A DNA stretch of 64,000 bases from contig JAHQRK010000025.1 of NCBI GenBank assembly GCA_019828595.1, positions 806,001 through 870,000 of the forward strand. The letters are read 5' to 3'. Each line of letters opens with the position of its first letter. Positions within the stretch are counted from its first letter, which is position 1. The position numbers and the translations under genes were made by a program. The notes under the pieces were generated by a model, which saw only the letters and a list, made by a program, of their open reading frames with translations, did not search any database and was not told the DNA's origin. This DNA is from Aphanomyces cochlioides. Lineage: Eukaryota; Oomycota; Saprolegniomycetes; Saprolegniales; Verrucalvaceae. Below, in pieces: positions 51,584 to 62,174 of this stretch.

Positions 51584-53292
51584 TTAAGTGTATCTTGCTC
51601 GTCGATTTCCTCTGCTTGGAAGAACTTCTGCATGTGCCCCACGCCGTCGATTACGACTGACTATCTTGTGCACTGACGGCTTCATTCTAGGAAGGAGGAT
51701 TCCAAGTCTTGTTGCAACCAAAATAACGTGGCAACACATTCCATCTCTTGCCCAGTGCAAACACTGACACGAGAGCAATGCTTGTGAGTCTTCGGGTTGC
51801 ACAAGCCAACCTAAGACATGTTACTATACTTTTCACTGAGTTCACAATACCTCTGTCTGGTTGATTGAAATATCCAAGGCGTTGGATGTTTCTTGAGATT
51901 GCACTGTACTTGACGCAGGCAAGATCTTGCTGTTCTTGAATAACATCCAATCCATGTACTTGTGCATCTTGCCGTGGTTCCATATGACGAACGTGCCATG
52001 ATCTTGCCCCAGGGACAGCATGAAAGCTCAGTTGTTCTTCCTTGCAAAGTTGCTTGAAGTACTTCATCATGCGCTCGCTGACCACTGGGGTTTCCAACCA
52101 AGGGCGATTTTCTTCGGACAAGTCATGAATATGCTTTGCGAATTCTTGAATAAGATGAGGGATATGTTTCTTGACACGCCCGATTACCTAGACTTTGCGT
52201 AAAATCTTTGATGGAAATGCGTTACTTACATCTTTCAGTAATCGATTGAAGTGCTCGTTGGGGTTGTTTGAGTAAGAGCAACCTCGTTGGCTGTGAAATA
52301 TTTGCCACTTCCAAAACCTATGACCCCGGATATCAGTAAACGCGTTGTCATGTGGCAGCCATGTCTTGAAGAAGTATGAACGAAACTTGCTCACAGTACG
52401 ACTGACATCCCATTTGTCGTACACTTCCCGCATTCTCTGATGCAACTCTTCGACTGAACGTGAAAGATGAAGATGGTAGATGTCAAAGGAGACATCTTTC
52501 CACTCTGCGGAAGTCATGCCGTTTTTGCGGTCGTAGAACTATCAATGAGTAAAGTATGATAACATCACTGATAACGTACATTTTTGAGAACGTGGAAAAA
52601 GCACATCAGGTAGTCAATACCAGGTATATGTCGCTCGAGCTCTCGAACAAAACCGCTGTACTGTGCTTTGTCCGCGTCACCCATGATTTTCCTTGGAGTC
52701 CAATTGAAGTTCAGAACTTGCATGAATGTCGCCTTGAGCTCCTTCAGCAGCCATGCAACGTCCTCGTGTGTGCGCGTTGATGTAATGCAGATGCACAAAA
52801 GGTGAAAAGAGTCACAAAAATCTGAGTATCCAACAACGAACACGGGATACCCAGACAAGTTGGTGGAGAATGTTGTGTCCATGTGGCAAAGGACAAGACG
52901 ACCAGGATTGCTCTCAACTACTCGGCGATATTTTGCCAACAATCCAACTGTAGTCAAACCTACACATGTGTCAAGGTCAAACCACCATCACCAAGTTGAA
53001 ATTGGCCACCCACATGTGGGACGCCAAACACAAAAGCTTTGTTGGGATCTTGTTCCTCGAGATTGTCGTTCAGTCTCCACTTCTCCAACTCAGTTCGAAC
53101 GCTGGGTACTGTGCTCTTCAAACGACTATCCCTAGAGCGCATGTATTGAATGTAGTTTTGAATCTGCTTGAACGTTGGACACAGAGCATCGCCATACATG
53201 CCAGCGGTGCAACGTGTCTTGATCAATCTATACATTGCTTTGGATAATACCATGGGATCAGCGGTGATCTTCGATAGTATGTCAGTCTTCAT
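51584..53292 (-). CDS. MULE transposase with SWIM zinc finger, intact, five exons
   Basis: Exons about 53292-53010, 52959-52580, 52538-52230, 52187-51851 and 51810-51584, with GT..AG introns of 40-50 nt; the sum (1536 nt, 511 residues plus stop) keeps one frame. Exon 2 holds the MULE core: LVLCHMDTTFSTNLSGYPVF (first Asp), NWTPRKIMGDADKAQYSGFV (second Asp) and MCFFHVLKN; exon 3 has CSYSNNPNEHFNRLLKD (Glu). Exon 5 has the SWIM finger CQCLHWARDGMCCHVIL (CxC...CxH) and a basic tail. An upstream first exon is possible because an AG precedes the ATG closely. Family role: cut-and-paste transposition of Mutator-like DNA. It sits inside long inverted repeats that fit a MULE. Confidence 0.8.
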
Positions 53293-53299
53293 TTGCTCC

Positions 53300-53941
53300 G
53301 TGACCTATAAGTAATGAAACGGAATGTCAGCATTGCCTTCACCCAAGTACTTTACCGTTACTTTCGTATTTAGGAGGTTGCATGCCAAGTAGTAAAGTGT
53401 ACCCAGTAAAGAAATGTAGTAGTAGTAAAAGAAATGTAGTAGTAAAGTGTACCCAGTAAAGAAATGTGTAAAGTAAGGCTCAAGATGAGGATATGATTCG
53501 TTAAAATACCGGATCCGGATAATTTTAGTTTATACTTGACTCAATTCTCAGTCAACGTATTGGATACGTAAATTGTAACAACTAGTAGTGAAACTGACGA
53601 TGAGTTCCCTTTGTGGCAATAAGTTGGTTTTGAATGACAAATGTATTGTACTGGAAATTTGTCGGACGAGGTTTCGGAATTGATACGTTGGTGATGTGAT
53701 TGGTTAATATTATAAAGAAATTTGAATGTCATGATCACCTTGGACATTTCTGAGGTTTAAGTTATTCATGGAGTTCATGTGAGCCAAATATCAGGCAGCG
53801 ACATGCATCACAGCCACTATTTTCAAATAGTGAGTATTTTGACGTGTTTTACATCCCGTCAGAGTAGTAAATTGAAGCGATATTGATTTAGAGAGAGACT
53901 TTAAGTATATGTGTTGAATAGCATGATGTCCTACAATTCTA
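53300..53941. other. upstream region of MULE gene with GTAAAG minisatellite
   Basis: At 53393-53477 units of GTAGTAAAGTGTACCCAGTA and AAGAAATGTAGTAGTA repeat in tandem. The rest is AT-rich and empty. The cluster may serve as promoter for the divergent MULE gene; this is inference from position. Confidence 0.4.
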
Positions 53942-54208
53942 GCGCAAAAGGGAGCTTTGAGATGTTGCACTCGATTAAAGATAAAATATTATTATTCAGT
54001 TGCAAGCTAAAGTAATTGAGTTTGTCTGCAAACGTAATGCAGTTTGATCAACAAGGTTGAGATTCTAAAATGGTAAAATGACTCCTTGACTGAGAGGATA
54101 ACGAACATTTTAAAGGAATGCAGAGGTACTAATGCATGTCAATCCTACATACAATGTATTCAGATAAACCCCACTCGTTGATTTGTGATTCAATAGTTCC
54201 GAAGATAT
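53942..54208 (-). repeat. right long inverted repeat of MULE composite
   Basis: Inverse copy of 47456-47722, about 267 bp, nearly identical. Confidence 0.8.
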
Positions 54209-55129
54209 TTGGACAGCAATTCAACCTACACAAGTACCGGCACTTGAAAGCTTATTTCAATTCATTTAAATTTGATCAATATTCATGTTGATAACAATTA
54301 ACCACGAGACGTTTAGAGTCAATAGCTGCATGGGGCTTGTAATTTTCACCTTGAAATTGTGGAGCATGAAATCCCTTTTTGATTGCAACGACTGCCTGTA
54401 GAATTTATATTAACTACCAATCAAATAGCACCGATTATCATTCCGACAATTTCATGTGTAATATTTCTATGACTTGAGATTTGTATACCCATCACAAAAA
54501 TATTATCGGAAAAGGGTCGACTATTTTTCCCGATATTTCGTCATATTTTATCCGACATTTTCTTGTGAATGAGTACTGTAGTCCAGACATACTACTCCAT
54601 ATGAACTTCCTCTCACTTTACGTAATGCAATCGTCATGTGTGTGAAGTAACTGACGTGAGTGAAAGTTAACTTTATGAAGTGGTAGAAAGACTTTCCTCT
54701 CGAGCTGTAGCTATCATGTGAAAACAAGAGAAGATCTATATTCCAGTCAATCAGTAATGGATGCAAAGAGTTTGCTCAACTTTGGTGTATTTCTGAGCAT
54801 CAAGCTCACATGAAACGTCAGATATCCCATATTAATGCTTGCTATCACAAATGCGAAGTGGAGGTCAAGTGAAACATGTTCTGCAGGCGAAGAGGCCGGC
54901 TGCAAGCCCATTAGCTCCAGCGCGCACCGGAAGGCATCTCTTGAATTTCAATCTCGTTGGAAAACGTGACAGCTTGCTATAATGCCAGTCTCTTAAAATT
55001 AAATTCATCAGTTTCGGGGTTAATTGTAGACAATTGCAAGTACAACTTTCGTGACTCCCAAAAGTTCAAATCCTTCAATGAAGTAGGGGCTGTTGGGAGA
55101 AGTATTTTAGGGTCTTGGCGTGTGAACTT
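54209..55129. other. AT-rich intergenic stretch
   Basis: No gene seen. Short palindromes such as CGATATTTCGTCATATTTTA occur around 54530. A plus-strand frame at 54957-55145 overlaps the antisense LRR remnant and is not called. Confidence 0.4.
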
Positions 55130-55518
55130 CCTCTTTTCGATTTGAACGAGCGTTTCAAGTGTCGAGATTTCGTGGATAGTTAGTTTGAGTCACTTTATGG
55201 GCATGTCGATTAGTGAGAGCAACAATCAAGTAACAAATTTCCAATCGGGATTGTCGTAGACATGAAGACTAGAACAACCGCTCCATGAAAATGTGACACT
55301 GCAATTTCTTGATTCATGGAGCTTCGACTATGTGCACCGTAAAAGGATTAACATGGCTTCTTGGAGTTGAAAAAAAACTACCTCAAGTGTTCCAGTGGCC
55401 CCAAGACATTGGCTGGACGGAGAGGTTCGAGGAGATTCACCACTGTCGTCCATTCTGAAATAAAGAACGTTATTTTAGGGAGAATATCCTGAGGGAGCGC
55501 GAGAGCGCCGTGTTCCAT
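55130..55518 (-). pseudogene. F-box-like/LRR family relic (C-like), N-terminus plus C-terminal scrap
   Basis: From ATG at 55516-55518: MEHGALALPQDILPKITFFI, SEWTTVVNLLEPLRPANVLG and PLEHLR, then a stop. The middle of the gene is gone. Near 55215-55140 a scrap reads LTIHEISTLETLVQIE, the pre-terminal LRR of the family (AQTIHNISTLEKVTI). A heavily deleted copy. Confidence 0.65.
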
Positions 55519-55605
55519 TCTGGCCGGAGTTTCCTTCAATCCTACCCTGATTGATCGAATTCAGCTCACGGTTCAATCGTGCCCAAGATCGAGAGCACTA
55601 CACTC

Positions 55606-56000
55606 TCAATGCTGCAAGACATCTAGGTCAAGATTATTGTCTTCATTCCAGAATTGCCGTATATTTGGCGTAGAACAGAACCGGGCAATGAGTAGATTCT
55701 CTCGATCCAACGTATCGTCGTTGAGGGGTGAAAATCTTGACGAGACTATGGCAAATTCGAGTCCAAATCTACTGAAACTTGTCCACAATACATGACCACT
55801 TTTTTCACTTAGATGCGCTCTTGCAAGGTTTTGGTCAGATGAGAAGTCGTTCTTGTTCGCTGACATGAAATACAAGACCCACAAGTCTTGAAGCCCCTAA
55901 TCCCTCAAGTGTCATCACGGTTGCCCAATCTTGAACATAGAATGTAATCTGAATCAATGCATCCTTTCGAATCCAGAGATATTTCGTGCTGCTTAAGAGG
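55606..56000 (-). pseudogene. possible F-box-like remnant and unidentified ORF
   Basis: Near 55975-55900 one minus frame reads DALIQITFYVQDWATVMTLE, which resembles the family start (KIAFFIHDWDTL). The following open frame at 55606-55884 (FSRFGLEFAIVSSRFSPLND, then DRENLLIARFCSTPNIRQFW) has no family similarity. Probably a broken start joined to other DNA. Confidence 0.35.
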
Positions 56001-56380
56001 GGGCGCAGCAAATCTATAAGTACGACAAAGTATGCATGGTAAAGTTGACGTAAAGTAAATCAACCCGGTGGAAATCATTGAAGAATTCTCCAAAAGATCT
56101 CTTTTCGCCACGTTTGATTGGACAGTATCGACCAATAATACCTTGCTGTCAATAGGGTTACTGCACTTTACGTTAAATGGACGTATATATGAGGTTTTGT
56201 ATACCATTCACCAGACAAGATGACCAAGCCACTTTACACACAGTTGGTCGACATGGCATGGCGGATCGTAAATATACCGTCTCTGGAAGGAGCTTTTGAG
56301 AGCGGGCAGGTAAGTCACCTAATTCGACTGTGTGCTTGGATGGAGATGGCGTGGATCACTGTTGGTTGCAATTCCACATA
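56001..56380. other. intergenic stretch with scattered GTAAAG motifs
   Basis: GGTAAAG at about 56039, GTAAAGTAAATC near 56052, CTTTACGTTAAATGG near 56164 and CTTTACAC near 56236. No gene. It leads into the dense promoter cluster of the C gene. Confidence 0.4.
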
Positions 56381-56430
56381 AGGGTCACTTTACATTTTAC
56401 TGTACAGTTTACTTTACAGTTTACCAACAT
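56381..56430 (+). promoter_or_regulatory. CTTTAC/TTTACAG cluster upstream of C gene
   Basis: Within 50 bp: TCACTTTACATTTTACTGTA, CAGTTTACTTTACAG and TTTACC, about 85-135 bp upstream of the start at 56515. The same hexamer, in either orientation, is clustered upstream of the C-type copies at 38092, 40818 and 63445. Suggested as a shared promoter element by inference. Confidence 0.45.
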
Positions 56431-56514
56431 TTCGAAGTCCGTTTGCCATTGTCAAAAAGGGAAGAAAGTACAATTGCAGACCAATCGAAGCCATCCCAGC
56501 TCAGCCTATCCACG

Positions 56515-57783
56515 ATGAAAAAGGGCACTCCCTCGCTTCCTCAGGATCTCTTGCTCAAGATTGTTTTCTTTATTCGAGAATGGTCGACTGTCGTGACGTT
56601 CCTCGAGGCGCTTCGACCTGCCAATGCCTTGGGACCGCTGGAACACTTGTGGCAGCTTCATTTCGATCTAAAATGGCATGAAAGGAATTTCTGGCCATGC
56701 CTCAATTTGGCAAAAGTAGACACGAACTTGTGTGGTCATTTGGAAGGAATTGCCAAGTATTACGAAAAAGTAACAGTGGACGCCAAGACGGACGCTGCCT
56801 GGTTCCGTCAATATGGCCATCACCTGGCGTCAATTATTTGGATTGGGCCGATTGACTCTGGTATATTTAGAGAATGGAGACGCTTTCGGATTACTTCAGT
56901 CTTGCCGGCGCCTTTTCAGCTGGAAGAGTTTGTCAAAGCTTTTGATGAACTTCCGTACTTGGACGAAATATCCTGGTTGGTGTGCACTCCGGGAGATTCA
57001 GAGACAATTTTTAAACTTGCAGCGTCAAGTTCATGCGTTCGCCAAATCAATCTCTCGGTTGAATACTATGAACTTGGATTCGATGATATTACCGTTACTT
57101 CGTCAATGGGCGAAGATATTGTTCAATGGAGTCAGTCACGGCCTATCAAAGCATTTCAGCTGGATTTTTTCAAGTGGGAATCACCAAATCTGCGCAATGA
57201 AGTTTTGAAAGTTGTCTTGGCCAACCCCACCTTGGAGTTATTTAAAATGTGCGAAGTCCATGACTCGATAATCTCCACACATGACGCCCTCTACAATGAC
57301 CAAGACCGACATCTGACTTTGAGATTTAATGATCCGTATGGCTTCGATTCCGTTGATGACGACGATTGGGCTAGTTTTATCCGACTTTTCTTTCCTTTGC
57401 TACTCAATAAAGTTGAAAACTTGACCTTGGTTCAGATAGACTGTGGTGGTTTCTCGACTGCCTGGGCGATTTTGACTCCATTGTTACTGCAATCCCACGT
57501 GAAGACGTTAAACTTGGAATATTGCAAAATCACCACTGAACTTGTGATTCAAGTTGCTCAAACTATTCAGAAGCTACCAGTGCTTCAAGAGCTGACTATT
57601 CTCGGAGATGATTTCGTCCGTTTGTCTTCCGAAGACACCAAAGTTATTCTCGCGGCTGCTCCTCCTTCATTGAAAAGCACAACTATGAGCATTCGGGGGA
57701 AAAATCTGGCTGAAGTGTTTTGTCGTGAAGAATGCAACGAGTTCACCAATATATCAAATGAACGAGGATTCGTTTTACGCTAA
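56515..57783 (+). CDS. F-box-like/LRR family protein, subfamily C, intact
   Basis: An uninterrupted frame of 422 codons from ATG at 56515, chosen because it directly precedes the conserved SLPQDLLLKIVFFIREWSTV; the frame is open 61 codons further upstream, across the promoter cluster, without family similarity. Then NALGPLEHLWQLHFDLKWHE, HLEGIAKYYEKVTVDAKTDA, GEDIVQWSQSRPIKAFQLDF, NEVLKVVLANPTLELFKMCE, STAWAILTPLLLQSHVKTLN and VILAAAPPSLKSTTMSIRG. No signal peptide or membrane helix. Related to the copies at 58341, 62175 and 44045. If the F-box reading is right it would be a ubiquitin-ligase substrate receptor; no direct evidence. Confidence 0.87.
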   Translation: MKKGTPSLPQDLLLKIVFFIREWSTVVTFLEALRPANALGPLEHLWQLHFDLKWHERNFWPCLNLAKVDTNLCGHLEGIAKYYEKVTVDAKTDAAWFRQYGHHLASIIWIGPIDSGIFREWRRFRITSVLPAPFQLEEFVKAFDELPYLDEISWLVCTPGDSETIFKLAASSSCVRQINLSVEYYELGFDDITVTSSMGEDIVQWSQSRPIKAFQLDFFKWESPNLRNEVLKVVLANPTLELFKMCEVHDSIISTHDALYNDQDRHLTLRFNDPYGFDSVDDDDWASFIRLFFPLLLNKVENLTLVQIDCGGFSTAWAILTPLLLQSHVKTLNLEYCKITTELVIQVAQTIQKLPVLQELTILGDDFVRLSSEDTKVILAAAPPSLKSTTMSIRGKNLAEVFCREECNEFTNISNERGFVLR

Positions 57784-58340
57784 GACGGGGCGGTATTCCG
57801 GAAAAGTGTGATCAAATTTCTTTGCAGCGAAGATTCGTATCTCCAACAACAAAGCTCTAGCCTATTCGCTGAAATTTCCAAATGTCTTCTTCGCAACCTG
57901 TCAACTATTCTAACAACAAATATATTGAAATGTGCAAATATGTAAATATCAGAGAAGGTACAATAGTATTTTCGCATCTTTGTTTATTGTGATAAAAAAG
58001 ATCGAGGGTAATTCGCCATGATTTGCGCATCTTTCATTGTATCCAAGACCTTTCTCTTCCACACCAGTTAGACTGTCGTCGGTCACTCTCGATACTTACA
58101 ACAAATCGTAAAATCTTTCCTTGGTCTGTTAATTGGGGAAATCACACACAAGAAATTTTTCCCTCGGTCAACAAATGTAGTTCTAGGAATCACGAGTGCA
58201 TGATAATCTTGTCAAGGTAGTTTGGTGAAGTGTCATGTCATTGTACTGTAAAGTACGTAAGGCTATTGTAAAGTTCGTATAGTGGCAATAAAGTACGACA
58301 AGCTCTCAACCCCCAAACCCCCAAACTTCCTCAACACATG
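57784..58340. other. intergenic stretch with GTAAAG cluster
   Basis: At 58237-58295 TACTGTAAAGTACGTAAGGC and TTGTAAAGTTCGT with AATAAAGTACG form a cluster like those before C copies, followed by a C-rich run (AACCCCCAAACCCCCAAAC). The N-terminal part of the next copy, which this may have served, has been lost. Confidence 0.4.
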
Positions 58341-58852
58341 AAGCATCGTTCGATCGTCAAACTCGGCGTTTGACTTTTGGTTTTCGTGATCCTCATGGCT
58401 ATGACATCGTCGATGTGGAAAATTGTGTTGGATTTTTCAGCTTGTTCGAACCCGTACTTGCAACAAAAGTCAGAGATTTAAGTCTGACTCAGCTCGATGA
58501 TGCGGGATTCACCATGGCTTGGACGTTCTTGGCTCCGTTGGTCAAGCATTCTCATGTGGAAGTTTTGAATTTGGAGTACTTCAACATTTCAAATGACGAT
58601 GCGACTCAAATTGCTCGAGCTATTCATAATTTAACAACGATTCGAAAGCTAGCCATCTACGGGAAACGCCCTTCTTTTGAAGGAGCCAAAATTATTCTCA
58701 AGGCAGCCCCACCTTCGTTGAAGAGTGGAGCAATTACTATCCAAGAAAAAGCTCTGACAGAAGCTTTCTCACTCGAAGAATGCCGCGAATTACAAATTCT
58801 AGCAAATGAACGATTGTGTACTGCTAAACACCAACGCTTGGATATTGACTGA
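58341..58852 (+). pseudogene. F-box-like/LRR family, subfamily C, C-terminal half only
   Basis: Begins inside the family at EASFDRQTRRLTFGFRDPHG (compare DALYNDQDRHLTLRFNDPYG in the gene at 56515) and is open to the end: FSLFEPVLATKVRDLSLTQL, AWTFLAPLVKHSHVEVLNLE, IHNLTTIRKLAIYG and AKIILKAAPPSLKSGAITIQ. No F-box-like part. A TTG at 58370 could serve as a start only in theory. 5'-truncated, otherwise clean, so recent. Confidence 0.75.
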
Positions 58853-59742
58853 CGAGGATGAATTTTGCAACTTTGAGCTCATGGTCCACTGTAACATTCG
58901 TGCATTTTAATTCAACAGAATTTCATGCGGGACTTGGTAGCTATTTCGATCGTTGAAAATTTTCTGTGGGACGTTGTTGTCGAGTACAATCAGCGCACAA
59001 TGACATAAATTTCGTCAATTTCAAGGAAAAAAATCAAGATTTAGCCTCGTGAGTGAAAATGACACCCAATTACGCTCTTGAATTGTAAGCCTTCAACAGA
59101 TTGGGACCCACTTCACTGCATAATTTCAAGTCAAAGTTTTGCTACTCTAGTTGCGTAAAGCTAACATTTCGACATTTCAACATTGTTGGAATAATAGTTT
59201 TCGCGCTCAGTCGTAAGTTTCAAGCCTCAATTCATGCAGGGACGAGCTTTCGGCGGCGAATTAAAAATCGCTGAAGCCATTTCAGGTGTACATTCATTGT
59301 ACTGAAGAATATCAAGGTGCCAATGGCAATTTACTTGACATTTAGTCATTGACATGTTATAAAGTGACAGAGTTTTGTAAAATGACAAGTACCGCTTTAT
59401 GCAGGTTAATGCAATAGACAGATTTGAAAAATTCCAAGTTCAAACCGTCTCGATGCTGTTCTTGATCCAATGTCATGCTTCTTTCAGTAATATCAAGCTT
59501 TGAATTTCGATGTGATTGGGGAGAGAAGTCGAGAATGTGTATAGCATGAAAAAAAATGAAGACATGTCTACGCATTATTGTGGATTCGCTAGAAATTTCC
59601 CAATTTGGATTCGTTTTTTGTATCAATGTCCAATCGCGCCAATACATTGGATGAATGAAATTAGAACAGTACTTTCTCTCATGGGGACTGTACTTTCTTT
59701 AAAATTTTATTCAGCCAATCAAAATCGCCCAAAATATTTCTT
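58853..59742. other. intergenic stretch
   Basis: AT-rich. A minus-strand frame at 59357-59647 lacks recognisable features. No repeat ends seen. Confidence 0.35.
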
Positions 59743-59906
59743 AGCCAATGGCGTCGATTGGTGAATCGATCCGCCGGCGTGATTCGATTGAACGGGGTCT
59801 GGAAATTCGTATCAAATCAACAATATTATTGATTTGATACAAATTTTGGGCAGCGGCGCAATCGAATCACGCCAAAGTACCGATCCGCGAATCGATCCCA
59901 TTGGCT
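59743..59906. repeat. small foldback element
   Basis: AGCCAATGGCGTCGATTG (from 59743) pairs imperfectly with the inverse ending ATTGGCT at 59906; inner parts GGCGTGATTCGATTG and CAATCGAATCACGCC also pair, and the centre is the 12-bp inverted repeat GTATCAAATCAA/TTGATTTGATAC. About 164 bp, no coding sequence. Confidence 0.6.
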
Positions 59907-60350
59907 GAACTTTCAATATCAGCATTTGATTGGTCGAAATGGATCTTGAATGTCGTTTTAGCCAATCAAAAAGATTGCTAAACGACTCAACAAATCACGC
60001 CTATATCCGAAATTTTGCTCAAAAGCACATTAATCGTAATTCGTCGAGAGAAATACAAATTTTAAGTATGAGAAATGTGAATCGCTGAGAGAACTCTCAG
60101 TATTTTCGTGCATCGGCCATTAAATTGATCCGAAATATATGATATTTTGTATTGCCTCACTATTGGAGATATCTTGTCGAATTTGCTGAGGATGGCCTCA
60201 GCAATAGGGTGGGTCAATAGAGAAACTAAAAATTCAAAAAATGTACCCAATCATGCCAAAAACAAATCATAACGTTACCATTTATAGGATCGCATGCTCT
60301 ACTATGCATACGGAGTAGGCATTGGAGACAATGAAGCATTCACCATGTTC
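59907..60350. other. intergenic stretch
   Basis: No feature seen other than short ATTGGTC/GCCAATC motifs, which also occur around the foldback elements. Confidence 0.3.
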
Positions 60351-61020
60351 ACTACACCATTTGTCGGTTTAGTTCGTTTAACTTGCGATATATTTCGTAT
60401 CGTTTGCAATATATTTCGTATCAGTGCAATATATTTCGTATGACTTGCATTTAATTTCGTGGTCGGCGACGAAAATCGATTTATATTTCGAGGACTTGCA
60501 TTATATTTCATACCTCTTGCATTTAATTTCATTTTTTTTGCTTATATTTCGTATCACGTGCATTTAAATTCGCAGAAAAGAGAAAAAGTACATAGAAAAT
60601 TTAACAAAAAATTGTTATCGACCTCATAAGAAATTGATGGGATGCTTCAATCACCATATATGTCAATGCGAGCATCAATCAAGCTCGGCAGAGTTCATAT
60701 GCGCTTGCCCGTCGCAAATTCATAGCTCAAGCCAACTCTGCAACACATGTGAAACTTCATATCTCAATAGGAGATTGAATATATTTTGCATTTATACGAA
60801 TTTAAATGCACGTGATACGAAATATAAGCTAAAAATACGAAATTAAATGCAAGAGGTATGAAATATAATGCAAGTCATGCGAAATATAAATCGATTTTCG
60901 TTGCGGGCCACGAAATTAAATGGAAGTTATATGAAATATATTGCAAGTCATACGAAATATATTGTACGTGACACGAAATATATCGCAAGTTAAACGAACT
61001 AAACCGGCAAATGGTGTAGT
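60351..61020. repeat. large foldback element with subrepeat arms
   Basis: Arms of about 225 bp: 60351-60575 begins ACTACACCATTTGTCGG and 60795-61020 ends with the inverse. Each arm is built of some ten degenerate copies of a unit of about 20 nt, TTGCAATATATTTCGTATSA and TTGCATTTAATTTCG variants. The loop of about 220 bp (60576-60794) is unrelated. The structure resembles foldback elements. No coding capacity and no clear target duplication. Confidence 0.75.
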
Positions 61021-62174
61021 AAGACGTATCTACAACACTAGGTAGCCTATACATTGACTAGCTGCAATTTTGTGGATTTTATATCGAAATTCCACCTCGC
61101 TAAGCCGAGAAAGCCTCCATCATGTTGACCCATTGTAGTTGAAAAAGTGCAAATACTATGAGCACTAACTCCAGTTTGAAGCTATAGTTTGGAATTTCAT
61201 TTGTATCGTCTGTTCAAATGATAACAGGATATAAAATGATGTCTATGTGTGAAACTTCTATTGCTCTGCTGTGAAAACAAGGCACGCTTTGACAGTATCG
61301 CTCCACGACTGTCTCAAACTGTGTCTTGTACACGAGATTTCAAATCAGCATGATCATTCTTGCAAATGTCATGTTCAGAGGGAGTTGTAGATTAGTGAGA
61401 CATTAACCTTTTACTACGCATTATGTATGTCTGGGCAAAGCAAACGTTCATCTCTGTCGTTGTCATCACTTGAAAGTCTAGCTACATAATGATATTAAAC
61501 GCCATGCGTATTGCATGAGCGCTACGAACTCTTTTGCTATTTGCAGCCGGAGGTGGCTTGGCGACAACTCTGAAAATCACTAAGTCGATTACATTTGTCC
61601 AATCAAACGTATTCAATAAAATAATTGGTCAAAATTTATAAGCCGAGATTCCTCTCAGCAAATTCCGATAACAAGGCAATACATCTCCCAATTCTTTTTT
61701 CGCAAGCGTTTTAGAGAACACATTGTCGTGACGTATTCCACCGAGTTGAGATTTAACTGTGATTGTAGAGGTCGTAAAAGCTGCTTTGGACCGTAAACGG
61801 CAAAAGTACTTTTCATAGAATTCCTCTTGGTTGGGCAATGTTGCACTACTGTACTTAAGACATTTTTGTATTTGAATATCGAATTTACAATCTTTTCAAA
61901 CTCAAGCCTCGAAATTACAGCTCGAATCTGGCACTCTCACTCAAAGCCTCTTGAATCTCGAGCCGAATCAGCAATGAGTGAAATAGGATGTGAATCGCAG
62001 AATATGAAAGGACTTTATTTATCCTTAAGGACTTGACCACCAAGTCGTGAAAGTTCGTCGAATGATTTGTGCTCGTTGCGATCATGATACACTGCTGTCA
62101 TGACGACTCATAGTTGCATCGCGAAGGTCAAAGTTTTCAAAATATATACATGCATGACATAGAGGCACCAGAAT
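61021..62174. other. intergenic stretch
   Basis: A minus-strand 69-codon frame at 61629-61838 (MPNQEEFYEKYFCRLRSKAA) overlaps a second open frame; neither is recognisable. The rest is AT-rich and apparently empty. Confidence 0.35.

Larger units (their letters stand above)
47456..54208. mobile_element. 6.75-kb MULE-like composite bounded by 267-bp inverted repeats
   Basis: 47456-47722 and 53942-54208 are near-identical inverted copies (outer end ATATCTTCGGAACTATTGAA, inner end GCTCCCTTTTGCGC). Long terminal repeats of this size are typical of Mutator-like elements, and an intact MULE transposase lies inside at 51584-53292. Also inside are a rearranged Crypton-like gene, a mariner-type MITE and a GTAAAG-rich minisatellite. 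The nine bases outside the two ends (TTTGTTGAC and TTGGACAGC) are not identical, so no clean target duplication is visible; the ends may have been altered or the true ends lie slightly elsewhere. Confidence 0.65.

Noticed and set aside
52188..53009. apparent stops and frame changes within the MULE transposase
   Set aside because: All are explained by short GT..AG introns that keep the total in one frame.
58300..58325. AACCCCCAAACCCCCAAAC resembling interstitial telomere repeat
   Set aside because: Only two or three units and not the TTTAGGG type expected for oomycetes.
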